Shown: positions 33,559 through 41,120 of the stretch, piece by piece
Layout of the letters: every line of letters begins with the position of its first letter
Position numbering within the stretch: position 1 is the stretch's first letter
Origin: Methylobacterium sp. 2A
GTDB taxonomy: Bacteria; Pseudomonadota; Alphaproteobacteria; Rhizobiales; Beijerinckiaceae
Length of the DNA stretch: 64,000 nt
Direction: 5' to 3'
Assembly: GCF_009806555.1 (NCBI RefSeq)
Contig: NZ_VUOK01000010.1
Coordinates: forward strand, 62,001-126,000
Position numbers and translations under genes: made by a program
Notes under the pieces: model-generated
Databases searched by the model: none
What the model was told of the DNA's origin: nothing
The model's input: the letters and a program-made list of their open reading frames with translations, nothing else

Positions 33559-33897
33559 ATGGCGATGCGGATCTACCCCGAGACGCCCGTGCGGATCACG
33601 CTGCCCCAGGCCGTAGTTATCCATCCCGACTGGGACCGCCCGACGCCACCGGTCACCCGGCCCGCGGACTTCGAGGTCGTCAAGGCGCGCCTGGTCGCCG
33701 CCCTCGCGGCGGAGGTCATCCGGATGCTGGGGGCATGGGTATCTGAGCTCGACCCGGTGGTAATCTACGCCCCCGGGGGCGGCCAGCTTGGCCTGTCGCT
33801 CGCCGGGGATCCGGAGGCCCGGATCGTCGTGCCGTCCAGGCTCTCGACGCTGGACTCCATCGTGGCTGAGGTCACCGGCGGGGTGAAGCCTGTTTAA
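33559..33897 (+). CDS. hypothetical protein
   Basis: The ATG at 33559 (CAGAGG just before) gives 112 residues with alternating strand-like segments (MRIYPETPVRITLPQAVVIH, in part) and a helix with ARLVAALAAEVIRMLG. No recognised domain and no membrane segment. It closes the GC-rich part of the accessory region. An AT-rich patch begins just after its stop. Confidence 0.45.
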   Translation: MAMRIYPETPVRITLPQAVVIHPDWDRPTPPVTRPADFEVVKARLVAALAAEVIRMLGAWVSELDPVVIYAPGGGQLGLSLAGDPEARIVVPSRLSTLDSIVAEVTGGVKPV

Positions 33898-34136
33898 GTC
33901 AAATCCGGAGGTTGCCTTAAAAAGGGATCACGCCACCGGTCTGTGTGCCCCCTGTGCGCCCGCGAAAATGAACGAATATTTAGAAGCATCGCTCAAATTT
34001 GACCAAATACTATGAACTGACAAGATCACTACAATTTATCGCAAATAAATCCATTTTCTCGCTAAGCTTCGTGAAAGGGGATGTGTTTATATCAGCAGGC
34101 CTCGCCGGCGCCGCCGGTCTAAAGAGGCTGACAGAT

Positions 34137-34514
34137 ATGCCCTTCACCCAACAGCAACTGACGGACATGTTCTCGACGGGGGCCGAACACGTGGGCCGCG
34201 TCGCTGAGCTAAGGAGGTCCGGCGGCGACCCAGCCGCGTACATGAACGATCTCTTCGGCGCCCCCGTCGTCATCGGCGTGTACCGCAAGAAGCGCGGCGG
34301 GATCGGCTATCTTGTCGTCAGGGGTGTCGCGCACCTCCAGCGTATCTTGGAGCGGGGCCAGGCCGAGCACCTCCCCGTGGCATACTACCTGTTCGAGTCG
34401 GCGGAGGCGGCCACGTTCGCGGCCGACGTCTACGACCGGCATCCGGACGCCCGGTGGGTGGAGGCGCATCTGGACGGGCGCGCCTTCGGCCTCGGCCTCA
34501 CTTGGACTGAGTGA
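34137..34514 (+). CDS. hypothetical protein after AT-rich patch
   Basis: From the ATG at 34137 (GAGG nine bases before) the protein has 125 residues, starting MPFTQQQLTDMFSTGAEHV. It is a mixed alpha/beta protein with strands such as PVVIGVYRKK and IGYLVVRGV. No family recognised. The frame is open back to a TTG at 33999, but that part is encoded by AT-rich DNA unlike the rest of the gene and is probably not translated. The IS5-type element starts about 80 bases downstream. Confidence 0.45.
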   Translation: MPFTQQQLTDMFSTGAEHVGRVAELRRSGGDPAAYMNDLFGAPVVIGVYRKKRGGIGYLVVRGVAHLQRILERGQAEHLPVAYYLFESAEAATFAADVYDRHPDARWVEAHLDGRAFGLGLTWTE

Positions 34515-34595
34515 CCGCAGATCGTCGCCGGCAACCGGCTGGGGACCTCCAATTACCGTGATGACGGCGGTCCCTGGGAGGGTTCAGCGGGACGC

Positions 34596-34620
34596 TGAGC
34601 GCTTTGGCGATCTGATGCTG
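34596..34620. repeat. left terminal inverted repeat of the IS5-type element (approximate)
   Basis: These 25 bases begin TGAGCGCTTTGG and match the reversed right end at 17 of 25 positions. They lie 48 bases beyond the transposase stop codon, as usual for the family. Confidence 0.4.
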
Positions 34621-34667
34621 TCCTCACGCTGGTCCCAGGCGGGGCGATAAGCCCTCGATCCCGACCC

Positions 34668-35789
34668 TCAGGCAGTCCTCGCGTGGTAGCCGATGAGCCA
34701 CACCGCACGGGTCATGTTGTAGAACAGGTTGGCCAAGCCGATCTTCGTCCGAGCTCTCGCCAAGCCGATGGGCCGCACCACGAGCCTCATCGGCCCCTTC
34801 TGCCGGGCAAAGACATGCTCGACGGCCGCGCGGACCTTCGACTTCTCGCCGTTGGCCCGGGCGACGTTCCTGGCCATCGGCTTGCCCGGCGGCTTCTTGC
34901 GATGGATGCGGGAGCGGAAGCCGTTGCCCGCCAAGTGTGCCTCGTTAGCCTTCAAGCGGTAGGCGGTGTCAGCCCAGACGTCGCCGGCGGTGTTGGCTTT
35001 CGACACCAGGTTGGGCAACTGCGCCCCGTCGTGGCGAGCCGCGTCGGTGGCGGTCCAGGCCCGGATCAGCCCATGACGGCAGTCGATGCCGACGTGGTTC
35101 TTGTAGCCGAAGGCCGGCACGGCAATGTCCACGCGCTTCGCCCCGTCCTCGGCCGGCGTGGCCTTCGACCATTTGATCGTCCAGCGCGCGTCGCGGTCCT
35201 TCTGAGCGAGCTTGGCCGGCTTGGCCTTCCAGGCGTCGGGCACACGGCTGGCCTTCAGATCCGCCTTCTCGGCCTCGGTGTTGCGCTGCTTGGGCGCGGC
35301 CATCACGGTCGCGTCGACGATCTGCCCACCCATCGCCAGGAAACCGGCGTGCCGCGGGGCCGCCTCGTAGACCGAGAACAGCACTGCGATGGCCGGCTTT
35401 CCCGCAATTTCTGCCCGGGTGAGCGCCTCGCGGAAGGTCAAGATCGTGTTGGCGTCGGGCACCGGGTCGGACAGCCCGAGCCCAAAGAAGCGCATGAAAA
35501 GGAAGCGCATGAAGGAGAGCCTGTCCGTGATCAGGAACTCCGTGCGCTCGTCCGACAGCGAGTGGCTGGCCTGGAGGATCAGCACCTTGAACATGAAGAC
35601 GAGGTCGAACGGTGGGCGACCGCCCTTCGATCCGTCTGAACGAGACACGGAACGGGCGAGGTCGTCCCGGAACAGCTCGAAATCGACGATGCGGCTCAAC
35701 CGCTCCCGCGCGTCGCCCTTGGCCGAGAGATCCTTCTGACGCTCATCGACGTCGAAAAACCGGGCTGACCGCGCATCGCAGCACCTCAC
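34668..35789 (-). CDS. IS5-family DDE transposase
   Basis: The 373-residue protein has the IS5-type order: FFDVDERQKDLS start region, GRPPFDLVFMFKVLILQ, PDANTILTFRE, first Asp in GGQIVDATVMAAPKQRN, second Asp in DVWADTAYR and Glu in AAVEHVFARQKG, so the DDE triad is complete. The start is GTG. A 15-base tandem duplication (period 15, copies at 35487-35498 and 35502-35513) adds five residues in MRFLFMRFFGLG, where relatives have a single FMRFLGLG-like stretch. This may impair activity. Confidence 0.9.
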   Translation of the reverse strand: MRCCDARSARFFDVDERQKDLSAKGDARERLSRIVDFELFRDDLARSVSRSDGSKGGRPPFDLVFMFKVLILQASHSLSDERTEFLITDRLSFMRFLFMRFFGLGLSDPVPDANTILTFREALTRAEIAGKPAIAVLFSVYEAAPRHAGFLAMGGQIVDATVMAAPKQRNTEAEKADLKASRVPDAWKAKPAKLAQKDRDARWTIKWSKATPAEDGAKRVDIAVPAFGYKNHVGIDCRHGLIRAWTATDAARHDGAQLPNLVSKANTAGDVWADTAYRLKANEAHLAGNGFRSRIHRKKPPGKPMARNVARANGEKSKVRAAVEHVFARQKGPMRLVVRPIGLARARTKIGLANLFYNMTRAVWLIGYHARTA

Positions 35790-35799
35790 CGACCGCCGA

Positions 35800-35824
35800 C
35801 GCCATCACACCACGAAACCCCTCA
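35800..35824. repeat. right terminal inverted repeat of the IS5-type element (approximate)
   Basis: Read on the minus strand this begins TGAGGGGTTTCG and matches the left end at 17 of 25 positions. It lies 10 bases upstream of the transposase start codon. Confidence 0.4.
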
Positions 35825-35903
35825 AACCGCGAGGTTTTTGGAGGTGTTCGGCTGGGCCGTGCCCTGGAACGGGACACAGGGGCGGTGCGAGGCTGCCCGA
35901 TGG

Positions 35904-35975
35904 TCCGCCCGAACGCTCGGAATCGGGCGGATCGCCCGGCAAGCGTGCAAAAAAGTCCGCCCGAGATCCGCCCGA
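35904..35975. repeat. TCCGCCCGA repeat cluster beside tRNA-Met
   Basis: The nonamer TCCGCCCGA occurs three times directly (35904-35912, 35956-35964, 35967-35975) and once inverted (TCGGGCGGA, 35923-35931). The first and inverted copies form a perfect 9-bp stem with a 10-base loop. Ordered short repeats beside a tRNA resemble iterons or the arm-type sites of an integrase. No protein can be assigned to them. Confidence 0.55.
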
Positions 35976-35980
35976 GAACG

Positions 35981-36008
35981 AGAAAGCCCCGGACGATGGG
36001 TCCAGGGC
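35981..36008 (-). terminator. terminator of tRNA-Met
   Basis: On the minus strand GCCCTGGAC (36008-36000) pairs with GTCCGGGGC (35994-35986) with one mismatch over a 5-base loop, then TTTCTCG follows. It starts 37 bases after the tRNA 3' end, a normal place for a Rho-independent terminator. Confidence 0.5.
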
Positions 36009-36044
36009 CTAGAACGTAAATTCCTGCGATTTTGAGAGTATTTT

Positions 36045-36121
36045 TGGTAGCGAGGGAGGGATTTGAACCCCCGACACAAGGATTATGATTCCTCTGCTCT
36101 AACCAGCTGAGCTACCCCGCC
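36045..36121 (-). tRNA. tRNA-Met (anticodon CAT)
   Basis: The 77-base gene, read from 36121, starts GGCGGGGTAGCTCAG, has the D-loop GCTGGTTAGAGC, anticodon loop ATCATAA with CAT, a GTGTC variable region, T arm GGGGGTTCAAATCCC and encoded CCA. It folds into a complete cloverleaf with a G-U pair at the acceptor tip. An elongator tRNA-Met is most likely. A CAT anticodon can also be a lysidine-modified tRNA-Ile, but the body resembles alphaproteobacterial tRNA-Met. It bounds the accessory region. Confidence 0.92.
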
Positions 36122-36354
36122 ACGCACCGATGCCGCCCTGCGGGCGGTCAGCGAGGGCGGTATAGGGAGGGGCGGCGCATCGTGTCAACGGTCTCGCGCG
36201 GGCAAATCATGCGCATGCTGCGACGCCGATATGGCGCGCGAGACCAAACAGAACCATCGTCGCGTCCGACGGGCCGGCGGGCCTGTTCCCAGCGACGGTC
36301 CGCGCTAAGGTGCCACCCAGGCTCGCTCAGATTCCGGCCGACCTGGAGCGTTCG

Positions 36355-36786
36355 ATGACACGTTACGCCTGCCGATCCCTCGCTGTCCTGCTCGCCCTGG
36401 CGGCGCCGGCTGCCCTCGCGGCCGGAAACGACGCCACCTATCGCGCGACCCTCGATGCAGCGAGCGAGGTGCCCGCCACGCAGTCGAAGGGCAGCGGAGA
36501 GGTCACCGCGACGTTCGATCCGGCGACCAAGCGCCTCAGCTGGACAGGAAGCTACACCAATCTCACAGGTCCGGTGACCGCTGCCCATTTCCATGGCCCG
36601 GCCAAACCGGGAGAAAATGCCGGCGTCCTCGTGCCGGTCACCGCCACGGCCAGCCCGTTCACGGGTGAGGCGACCCTGGACGACGCCAAGGCCGCCGACC
36701 TCGAAGCCGGCCGCCTCTACTTCAATCTGCACACGGCAGCCAATCCGAAGGGCGAGATCCGCGGTCAGGTCATGCGCGCGCGCTGA
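36355..36786 (+). CDS. exported CHRD-domain protein
   Basis: The ATG at 36355 (GGAG six bases before) starts a Sec signal peptide (residues 1-22, ending LAAPAALAA) of a 143-residue protein. The mature part is one CHRD domain: ATLDAASEVPAT, AHFHGPAKPGENAG and LYFNLHTAANPKGEIRGQ, all signatures of the family. CHRD domains are named after chordin. The bacterial role is unknown and probably periplasmic. The frame's earlier ATG at 36310 would place residues before the signal peptide. Confidence 0.88.
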   Translation: MTRYACRSLAVLLALAAPAALAAGNDATYRATLDAASEVPATQSKGSGEVTATFDPATKRLSWTGSYTNLTGPVTAAHFHGPAKPGENAGVLVPVTATASPFTGEATLDDAKAADLEAGRLYFNLHTAANPKGEIRGQVMRAR

Positions 36787-36858
36787 GCGCCCGAAACCGC
36801 TGTCTCGACGCGCGTCGCCGGCACCGGTAGGCGGAGACGTCCCCTGCCGGAGTTCCCG

Positions 36859-37197
36859 ATGAAGCAGACCGAGGCCATCATCGCCTGGACGCCCGTCCGC
36901 TGGGCTGACCTCAAACCCGAGACCGCCGGGCAGGTCGTCGTCCTGCCCGCCACCGATGAAACGGGAGCGGCGAAACGCTACATGATGCGCGCGGGCGCAA
37001 GTTCGTCCGCGCTGGCAACCTTGTCCGAAGAGGCGCGCATCGCCCGGTTGTTCATTGAGTTCCAGACGCTCGTCGTGCGCGACGGGATCGATCCGCAGCT
37101 CGCCCACCGCGCCTTCCTGGCCATCGACGAGTACCGGTTCCGGATCGCCCCCGATACGGAGGGCGCGGAGTTCGAGGATCCGCCCGAGGAGGATTAG
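36859..37197 (+). CDS. conserved-looking small protein of unknown function
   Basis: The 112-residue cytosolic protein starts MKQTEAIIAWTPVRWADLKP and ends in an acidic tail (FEDPPEED). It contains GAAKRYMMRAGASSSALATL and a helix with EEARIARLFIEFQTLVVRDG. Composition and codon use are those of a real gene, but no family is recognised. A strong hairpin follows its stop codon. Confidence 0.6.
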   Translation: MKQTEAIIAWTPVRWADLKPETAGQVVVLPATDETGAAKRYMMRAGASSSALATLSEEARIARLFIEFQTLVVRDGIDPQLAHRAFLAIDEYRFRIAPDTEGAEFEDPPEED

Positions 37198-37206
37198 CGG
37201 CATCGC

Positions 37207-37248
37207 CTCACAGCCGTGTCCGATCGCGCGCCCGGACATGGCTGTGAG
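37207..37248. terminator. strong hairpin after the 36859-37197 gene
   Basis: CTCACAGCCGTGTCCG (37207-37222) pairs with CGGACATGGCTGTGAG (37233-37248) over 16 positions, 15 Watson-Crick and one G-U, around a 10-base loop. It begins 9 bases after a stop codon. There is no T-run, so it may be a transcript-stabilising or Rho-related hairpin rather than a classical terminator. Confidence 0.5.
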
Positions 37249-37406
37249 CCTCCGTTCTGGCGCGCTCTCGCGTCGAGCCGGTATCCACTTCCGCGGGAAG
37301 CGCTCAGGCGGGCACCGCGCTCGCGCAGCCGTGAGAATAACGAATACACATTCACTTGGCAGCGCCCTATGTCGGGCTGGTCGTCTGCGTCCTTCGGAGA
37401 TCGGTC

Positions 37407-38312
37407 ATGCCCGTATCCCGCCGCGCCGTCATCGCCGGTGCCGCCTTGGCGCCGCTCGTCGGACGCAGCGCCTTCGCGGCCGAGCCCCTGATCCGACGGC
37501 CGATCCCGTCCAGCGGCGAGATGCTGCCGGCGATCGGGATCGGCACCTCGCGCCGCTACGAGGTGGAGCCGACACCCGACAAGATCGCGCCCCTGAAGGA
37601 TGCGGTGCAGACCTTCGTATCCCTCGGCGGAACGGTGATCGACACTGCCCCGAGCTACGGCAGCGCCGAGGACGTGCTCGGCGCCATCCTGGCGGAGACC
37701 GGGTTGCGACCAAAAGTCTTCCTGGCCAGCAAGGTCGACACGACCGGCCGCGACGCGACCCGCGCGGAGTTCGAGCGGTCGCTGAAGCGGATGCGGGTCG
37801 ATACGCTCGACCTCGTGGCGGTTCACAACCTGATCGACGTGACCGGGAATCTCGCGGTTCTGCGCGAGCTGAAGGGCGCCAAGCGGATCCGCTACGTCGG
37901 CGTCACGGTCTGGCGCGACAACCAGCTCGATGCCCTCGAAGCCGTGATGAAGCGCGAGACCCTGGACTTCATCCAGGTGAACTACGCCATCGACAACCGC
38001 GCTGCCGCCGGGCGCGTGATCCCGCTGGCCGCCGACCGGGGCATGGCGGTGATGACCAACGTTCCCTTCGGCCGCGACCGCCTGTTCAAGGCGGTGCAGG
38101 GCAAGGCGATGCCGCCCGTGGCCCAGGATCTCGGCTGCACGAGCTGGCCGCAATTCTTTCTGAAATACGTGCTGGGCAACCCGGCCGTGACCTGCCCGAT
38201 CCCCGGCATGGCGAAGGCCGCCTATGTCGAGGACAATCTCGGCGCCGCCCGCGGGAAACTCCCGGATGCGGCGCAGCGCAAGCAGATGGAGGCCTTCATC
38301 GATGCGGTCTGA
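37407..38312 (+). CDS. Tat-exported aldo/keto reductase
   Basis: From the ATG at 37407 (GGAGA upstream) the protein has 301 residues. A twin-arginine signal peptide is visible (SRRAVIAGAALAPLVG, AFA cleavage). The aldo/keto reductase core keeps Asp and Tyr in VIDTAPSYGSAEDVLG, Lys in FLASKV and His in LVAVHN, so the catalytic tetrad is complete. It should reduce carbonyls with NAD(P)H or act in reverse, perhaps folded in the cytosol and exported. It overlaps the next oxidoreductase gene by 11 bases. Confidence 0.85.
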   Translation: MPVSRRAVIAGAALAPLVGRSAFAAEPLIRRPIPSSGEMLPAIGIGTSRRYEVEPTPDKIAPLKDAVQTFVSLGGTVIDTAPSYGSAEDVLGAILAETGLRPKVFLASKVDTTGRDATRAEFERSLKRMRVDTLDLVAVHNLIDVTGNLAVLRELKGAKRIRYVGVTVWRDNQLDALEAVMKRETLDFIQVNYAIDNRAAAGRVIPLAADRGMAVMTNVPFGRDRLFKAVQGKAMPPVAQDLGCTSWPQFFLKYVLGNPAVTCPIPGMAKAAYVEDNLGAARGKLPDAAQRKQMEAFIDAV

Positions 38313-39048
38313 TCGTTTCACGCGCCGTGCGGCGCTCGCCCTCGCGGCCGGCCTCTCCCTGGCGGCTGCGGTTCCGGCCCTTGCGCAGGATGGGGCCGCA
38401 AAAAAAATCCGGATCGGCGTGATCGGGGCCGGCAATATCGGCGGCACCATCGGGGGCCTCTGGGTCAAGGACGGCCACGAGGTGATGTTCGCCTCGCGCC
38501 ACCCGGAGGCCCTGGCCTCCATGGTGTCGGGACTCGGCCCCAAGGCGAAGGCGGGCACCCCGGAGGAGGCGATCACGTTCGGCGATGCCGTGTTCATCGC
38601 CGTGCCCTACAAGGCCTATCCCGACCTCGCGAAGGAGATCGGTCCCGCCCTCAAGGGCAAGGTCGTGCTCGATGCCGGCAACGCCACGCAGAAGCGGGAC
38701 GGGGCGCTCTACGACGAGGTCCAAGCCAGCGGCATCGGCGCGACCTCGGCCAAGTATTTTCCGGGCGCCAAGCTGGTGCGGGCGTTCAACGCGGCGAACT
38801 ACAAGGTCTTCGCCAAGGAGGGCGCGGATGGCGGCAAGGATCGCTCCGGCGGCCGCATGGCGATCCCGATCGCCGGTGACGATCCGGAGGCCCTGAAGGT
38901 CGCCGAGGGCCTTGTCCGCGATGCCGGCTTCGATCCGGTCGTGGTCGGGTCGCTCAAGGACGCCGACAAATTCGCCATGGGCTCGCCGGGCTTCGGCCAC
39001 GACGTCACCGCTCCGGAGCTGCGGGAGAAGCTCGGGCTCTCCAAGTGA
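38302..39048 (+). CDS. exported NAD(P)-binding F420-reductase-like oxidoreductase
   Basis: The ATG at 38302 overlaps the aldo/keto reductase gene and gives 248 residues. The N-terminus (RFTRRAALALAAGLSLAAAV, in part) is a signal peptide with twin arginines. Then comes a Rossmann fold GVIGAGNIGGTIG followed by KDGHEVMFASRHPEAL, the pattern of NADP-dependent F420 reductase-like proteins. A late segment GSLKDADKFAMGSPGFGHD is also of this family. Substrate unknown. Coupling suggests the two exported reductases work together. Confidence 0.8.
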   Translation: MRSDRFTRRAALALAAGLSLAAAVPALAQDGAAKKIRIGVIGAGNIGGTIGGLWVKDGHEVMFASRHPEALASMVSGLGPKAKAGTPEEAITFGDAVFIAVPYKAYPDLAKEIGPALKGKVVLDAGNATQKRDGALYDEVQASGIGATSAKYFPGAKLVRAFNAANYKVFAKEGADGGKDRSGGRMAIPIAGDDPEALKVAEGLVRDAGFDPVVVGSLKDADKFAMGSPGFGHDVTAPELREKLGLSK

Positions 39049-39090
39049 GCCGACGGCGGAACGGAGCGATGCCCCCCGCAGGGGGCGCCC

Positions 39091-40458
39091 ATGCCTGATC
39101 CCGTCCCGGCCCGCGGCCCTCTCGCGCGCCTGATCGATATCCAGCCCGGCGAAGGCCGGGCGCTCGCCTGGGCCTGGGCCTACATCTTCTCGATCCTGGC
39201 CGCCTATTACGTGCTGCGCCCGATCCGCGATCAGATGGGCGTGGCCGGCGGCATCGAGAACCTGCCCTGGCTGTTCACCGCGACCCTGGTGGGCATGCTC
39301 TGCCTGAACCTGCCCTTCGCCTACCTGGTGAAGCGGATGCCGCGGGCGCGGTTCGTGCCGATCACCTACCGGTTCTTCGCGGCCAATATCCTCGCCTTCG
39401 CGCTGGTCCTGTCCCTCGCGCCGCCGGGCTGGAATATCTGGATCGGGCGGGTCTTCTTCGTCTGGCTGTCGATCTTCAACCTGTTCGTCGTCTCGATCTT
39501 CTGGGCGACCATCGTCGATGTGTTCTCGAATGCGCAGGGCCGGCGCCTATTCGGCTTCATCGCGGCCGGCGCGACGCTGGGTGCCATCGCGGGCTCGGCC
39601 ACCACGGCGATCCTGGCCAGGAACGTCCCGACCTGGGGCCTGATGCTCTGCGCCGTGGTCCTCCTCGAGGTCGCGGTGTTCTGCATGCGCGGCTTGGCGG
39701 CCCTGTCGAGCCGCCTTCACGAGGTGCCGGGCAGCGGCGAGACCCCGACAGGCGATCAGGACCGGACGATCGGCGGCAGCGTGCTGGCGGGCGTGACCCG
39801 GACCTTCGCGTCCCCCTACCTGCTCAACATCTCGCTGTTCCTGCTGCTGTTCTCGGTGACCTCGACCTTCCTGTATTTCGAGCAGGCCGGGATCGCGAAG
39901 CGCAGCTTTCCGGATCGCGGGGCACAGACCGCCTTCTTCGCCAGCGTCGACCTCGCGGTGAATGTGCTGACGCTCGGCGTCCAGCTCTTCCTCACCGGCC
40001 GGATCGTGAACCGGCTCGGCGTCGCGCTGACGCTGGCGATTCTCCCCGCCTTCAGCATCCTGGGCTTCGCGGCGCTGGCGGTCTGGCCGACGATCGGCGT
40101 GATCGTCGCGTTCCAGGTCCTGCGCCGGGCGGGCAATTTCGCCATCGCCCGGCCGATCCGCGAGGTGCTGTTCACGGTCGTCCCGCGGGAGGACCGCTAC
40201 AAGGCCAAGAGCTTCATCGACACGGTGGTGTATCGCCTGGGCGATCAGGTCGGCGCGTGGTCCTTCACGGGCATTGAGGGGCTGGGCCTGGGCAGCACCG
40301 GCATCGCGGGGGCCGCGATCCCGCTCTCGGCCGCGTGGCTCCTGAACAGCCTCTGGCTCGGCCGCGCGCAGGACAGGCGCCGGACCGCGCGAGAGGCGGA
40401 GGGCGTCGATCGGGCCGAGTCTCCGGCACCGTTGAGCCGGGCGGCGCCGTCCGCGTAG
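39091..40458 (+). CDS. NTP/NDP-exchanger-like MFS membrane protein
   Basis: The 455-residue protein has about 11-12 membrane segments. The opening GRALAWAWAYIFSILAAYYVLRPIRDQMG is typical in style (shown partly: YYVLRPIRDQMG) of proteins annotated as NTP/NDP exchange transporters, and RRAGNFAIARPIREVLFTVV is a further family-like segment. Free-living bacteria with this protein are not known to import ATP, so the true substrate is open. It stands alone, 42 bases after the reductase pair. Confidence 0.65.
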   Translation: MPDPVPARGPLARLIDIQPGEGRALAWAWAYIFSILAAYYVLRPIRDQMGVAGGIENLPWLFTATLVGMLCLNLPFAYLVKRMPRARFVPITYRFFAANILAFALVLSLAPPGWNIWIGRVFFVWLSIFNLFVVSIFWATIVDVFSNAQGRRLFGFIAAGATLGAIAGSATTAILARNVPTWGLMLCAVVLLEVAVFCMRGLAALSSRLHEVPGSGETPTGDQDRTIGGSVLAGVTRTFASPYLLNISLFLLLFSVTSTFLYFEQAGIAKRSFPDRGAQTAFFASVDLAVNVLTLGVQLFLTGRIVNRLGVALTLAILPAFSILGFAALAVWPTIGVIVAFQVLRRAGNFAIARPIREVLFTVVPREDRYKAKSFIDTVVYRLGDQVGAWSFTGIEGLGLGSTGIAGAAIPLSAAWLLNSLWLGRAQDRRRTAREAEGVDRAESPAPLSRAAPSA

Positions 40459-40475
40459 CGGCCGGGTTTCGCGAC

Positions 40476-40562
40476 CTACCGGTGCTTCATCCAGTCCCAG
40501 ACCAGAAAGGCCGGGAACGGGAGCATGATGGCGAAGAAGATCCAGTCGAACATCTGAGGCAT
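40476..40562 (-). CDS. 28-residue hydrophobic peptide
   Basis: The minus strand carries a short frame MPQMFDWIFFAIMLPFPAFL and eight further residues ending in DWMKHR, with GAAGGG eight bases before the ATG. The peptide is one membrane segment with aromatic residues at the borders and a basic C-terminus, as in many small membrane proteins. It lies tail-to-tail with the exchanger-like gene. The function is unknown. Confidence 0.45.
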   Translation of the reverse strand: MPQMFDWIFFAIMLPFPAFLVWDWMKHR

Positions 40563-40724
40563 GGGGCATCCCTTCGTTCGGTCCGCCCCTGGTTCTACCG
40601 ACGCCGCCGGACGAAGTTCCGGCTGCTCGACGACCAGCGCCGCCCCGCCGGTCGCGCCGCAGCGTTAAACATTGGTTTACCCTACCGCGCGAGGGATCGA
40701 ATTCGGTTCGGCGGGGAGGGGCGC

Positions 40725-41120
40725 ATGACCGGTCTTGCGCTGCCGGTATGGACACGATCGCGCGGGCTCGACCGCCGCATCCTGGCCGTGCTGGGCTCGT
40801 TGGTGCTGGCGCCGTCGCCCGCGACCGCGCAGGAGCCGCTGTTCCTGCGCATCCGCCCGATCTCCGATGCCGAGGCCGCGCGTGCCGCCCGGGAGGCGCT
40901 GTGGGCGCGCCGTCAGGCACATGCCCGCGCGGTGATCGAATCCGTCTGCACCGGATGCCTCGGCGCCTGGAAGCCGACGGTCGAAACCGCGCCGGCCGCG
41001 CCACCCATGCGCACGCCGGATGCGGTGGCGAACCTCACGGTCCGAATAGGGGTTGAAACCGACCCCGGCGCCGTTGCATCCGACGACCCCGATCCATCGA
41101 CCTCCGAGAGGCATCCATGA
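40725..41120 (+). CDS. small exported protein of unknown function
   Basis: From the ATG at 40725 (GGGGAGGGG before it) the protein has 131 residues. A signal peptide (about 1-38, RRILAVLGSLVLAPSPATA at its core) precedes a mature part with a CxxC (CTGC) in ARAVIESVCTGCLGAW. No family recognised. It overlaps the next gene by ATGA, so the two are co-translated. Confidence 0.6.
   Translation: MTGLALPVWTRSRGLDRRILAVLGSLVLAPSPATAQEPLFLRIRPISDAEAARAAREALWARRQAHARAVIESVCTGCLGAWKPTVETAPAAPPMRTPDAVANLTVRIGVETDPGAVASDDPDPSTSERHP

Larger units (their letters stand above)
34596..35824 (-). mobile_element. IS5-family insertion sequence (about 1.23 kb)
   Basis: The element holds one transposase gene and imperfect terminal inverted repeats: 34596-34620 and the reverse complement of 35800-35824 agree at 17 of 25 positions, sharing TGAG at the tip and TGATG inside. 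The resulting length of 1229 bases is normal for IS5 relatives. I see no clear target-site duplication (the flanks differ), so the exact ends are uncertain. It lies at the right edge of the accessory region, near tRNA-Met. Confidence 0.6.

Noticed and set aside
33999..34136. TTG-started N-terminal extension of the 34137-34514 gene.
   Set aside because: It is encoded by AT-rich DNA unlike the rest and has no ribosome binding site at the TTG.
35904..35975. CRISPR array.
   Set aside because: The repeats are only 9 bases, unevenly spaced and partly inverted. No cas gene is present.
36045..36060. Duplicate of the tRNA-Met 3' end as island attachment site.
   Set aside because: I looked for a second copy of the tRNA 3' end near 17.6-19 kb and 33.9 kb and found no match by eye.
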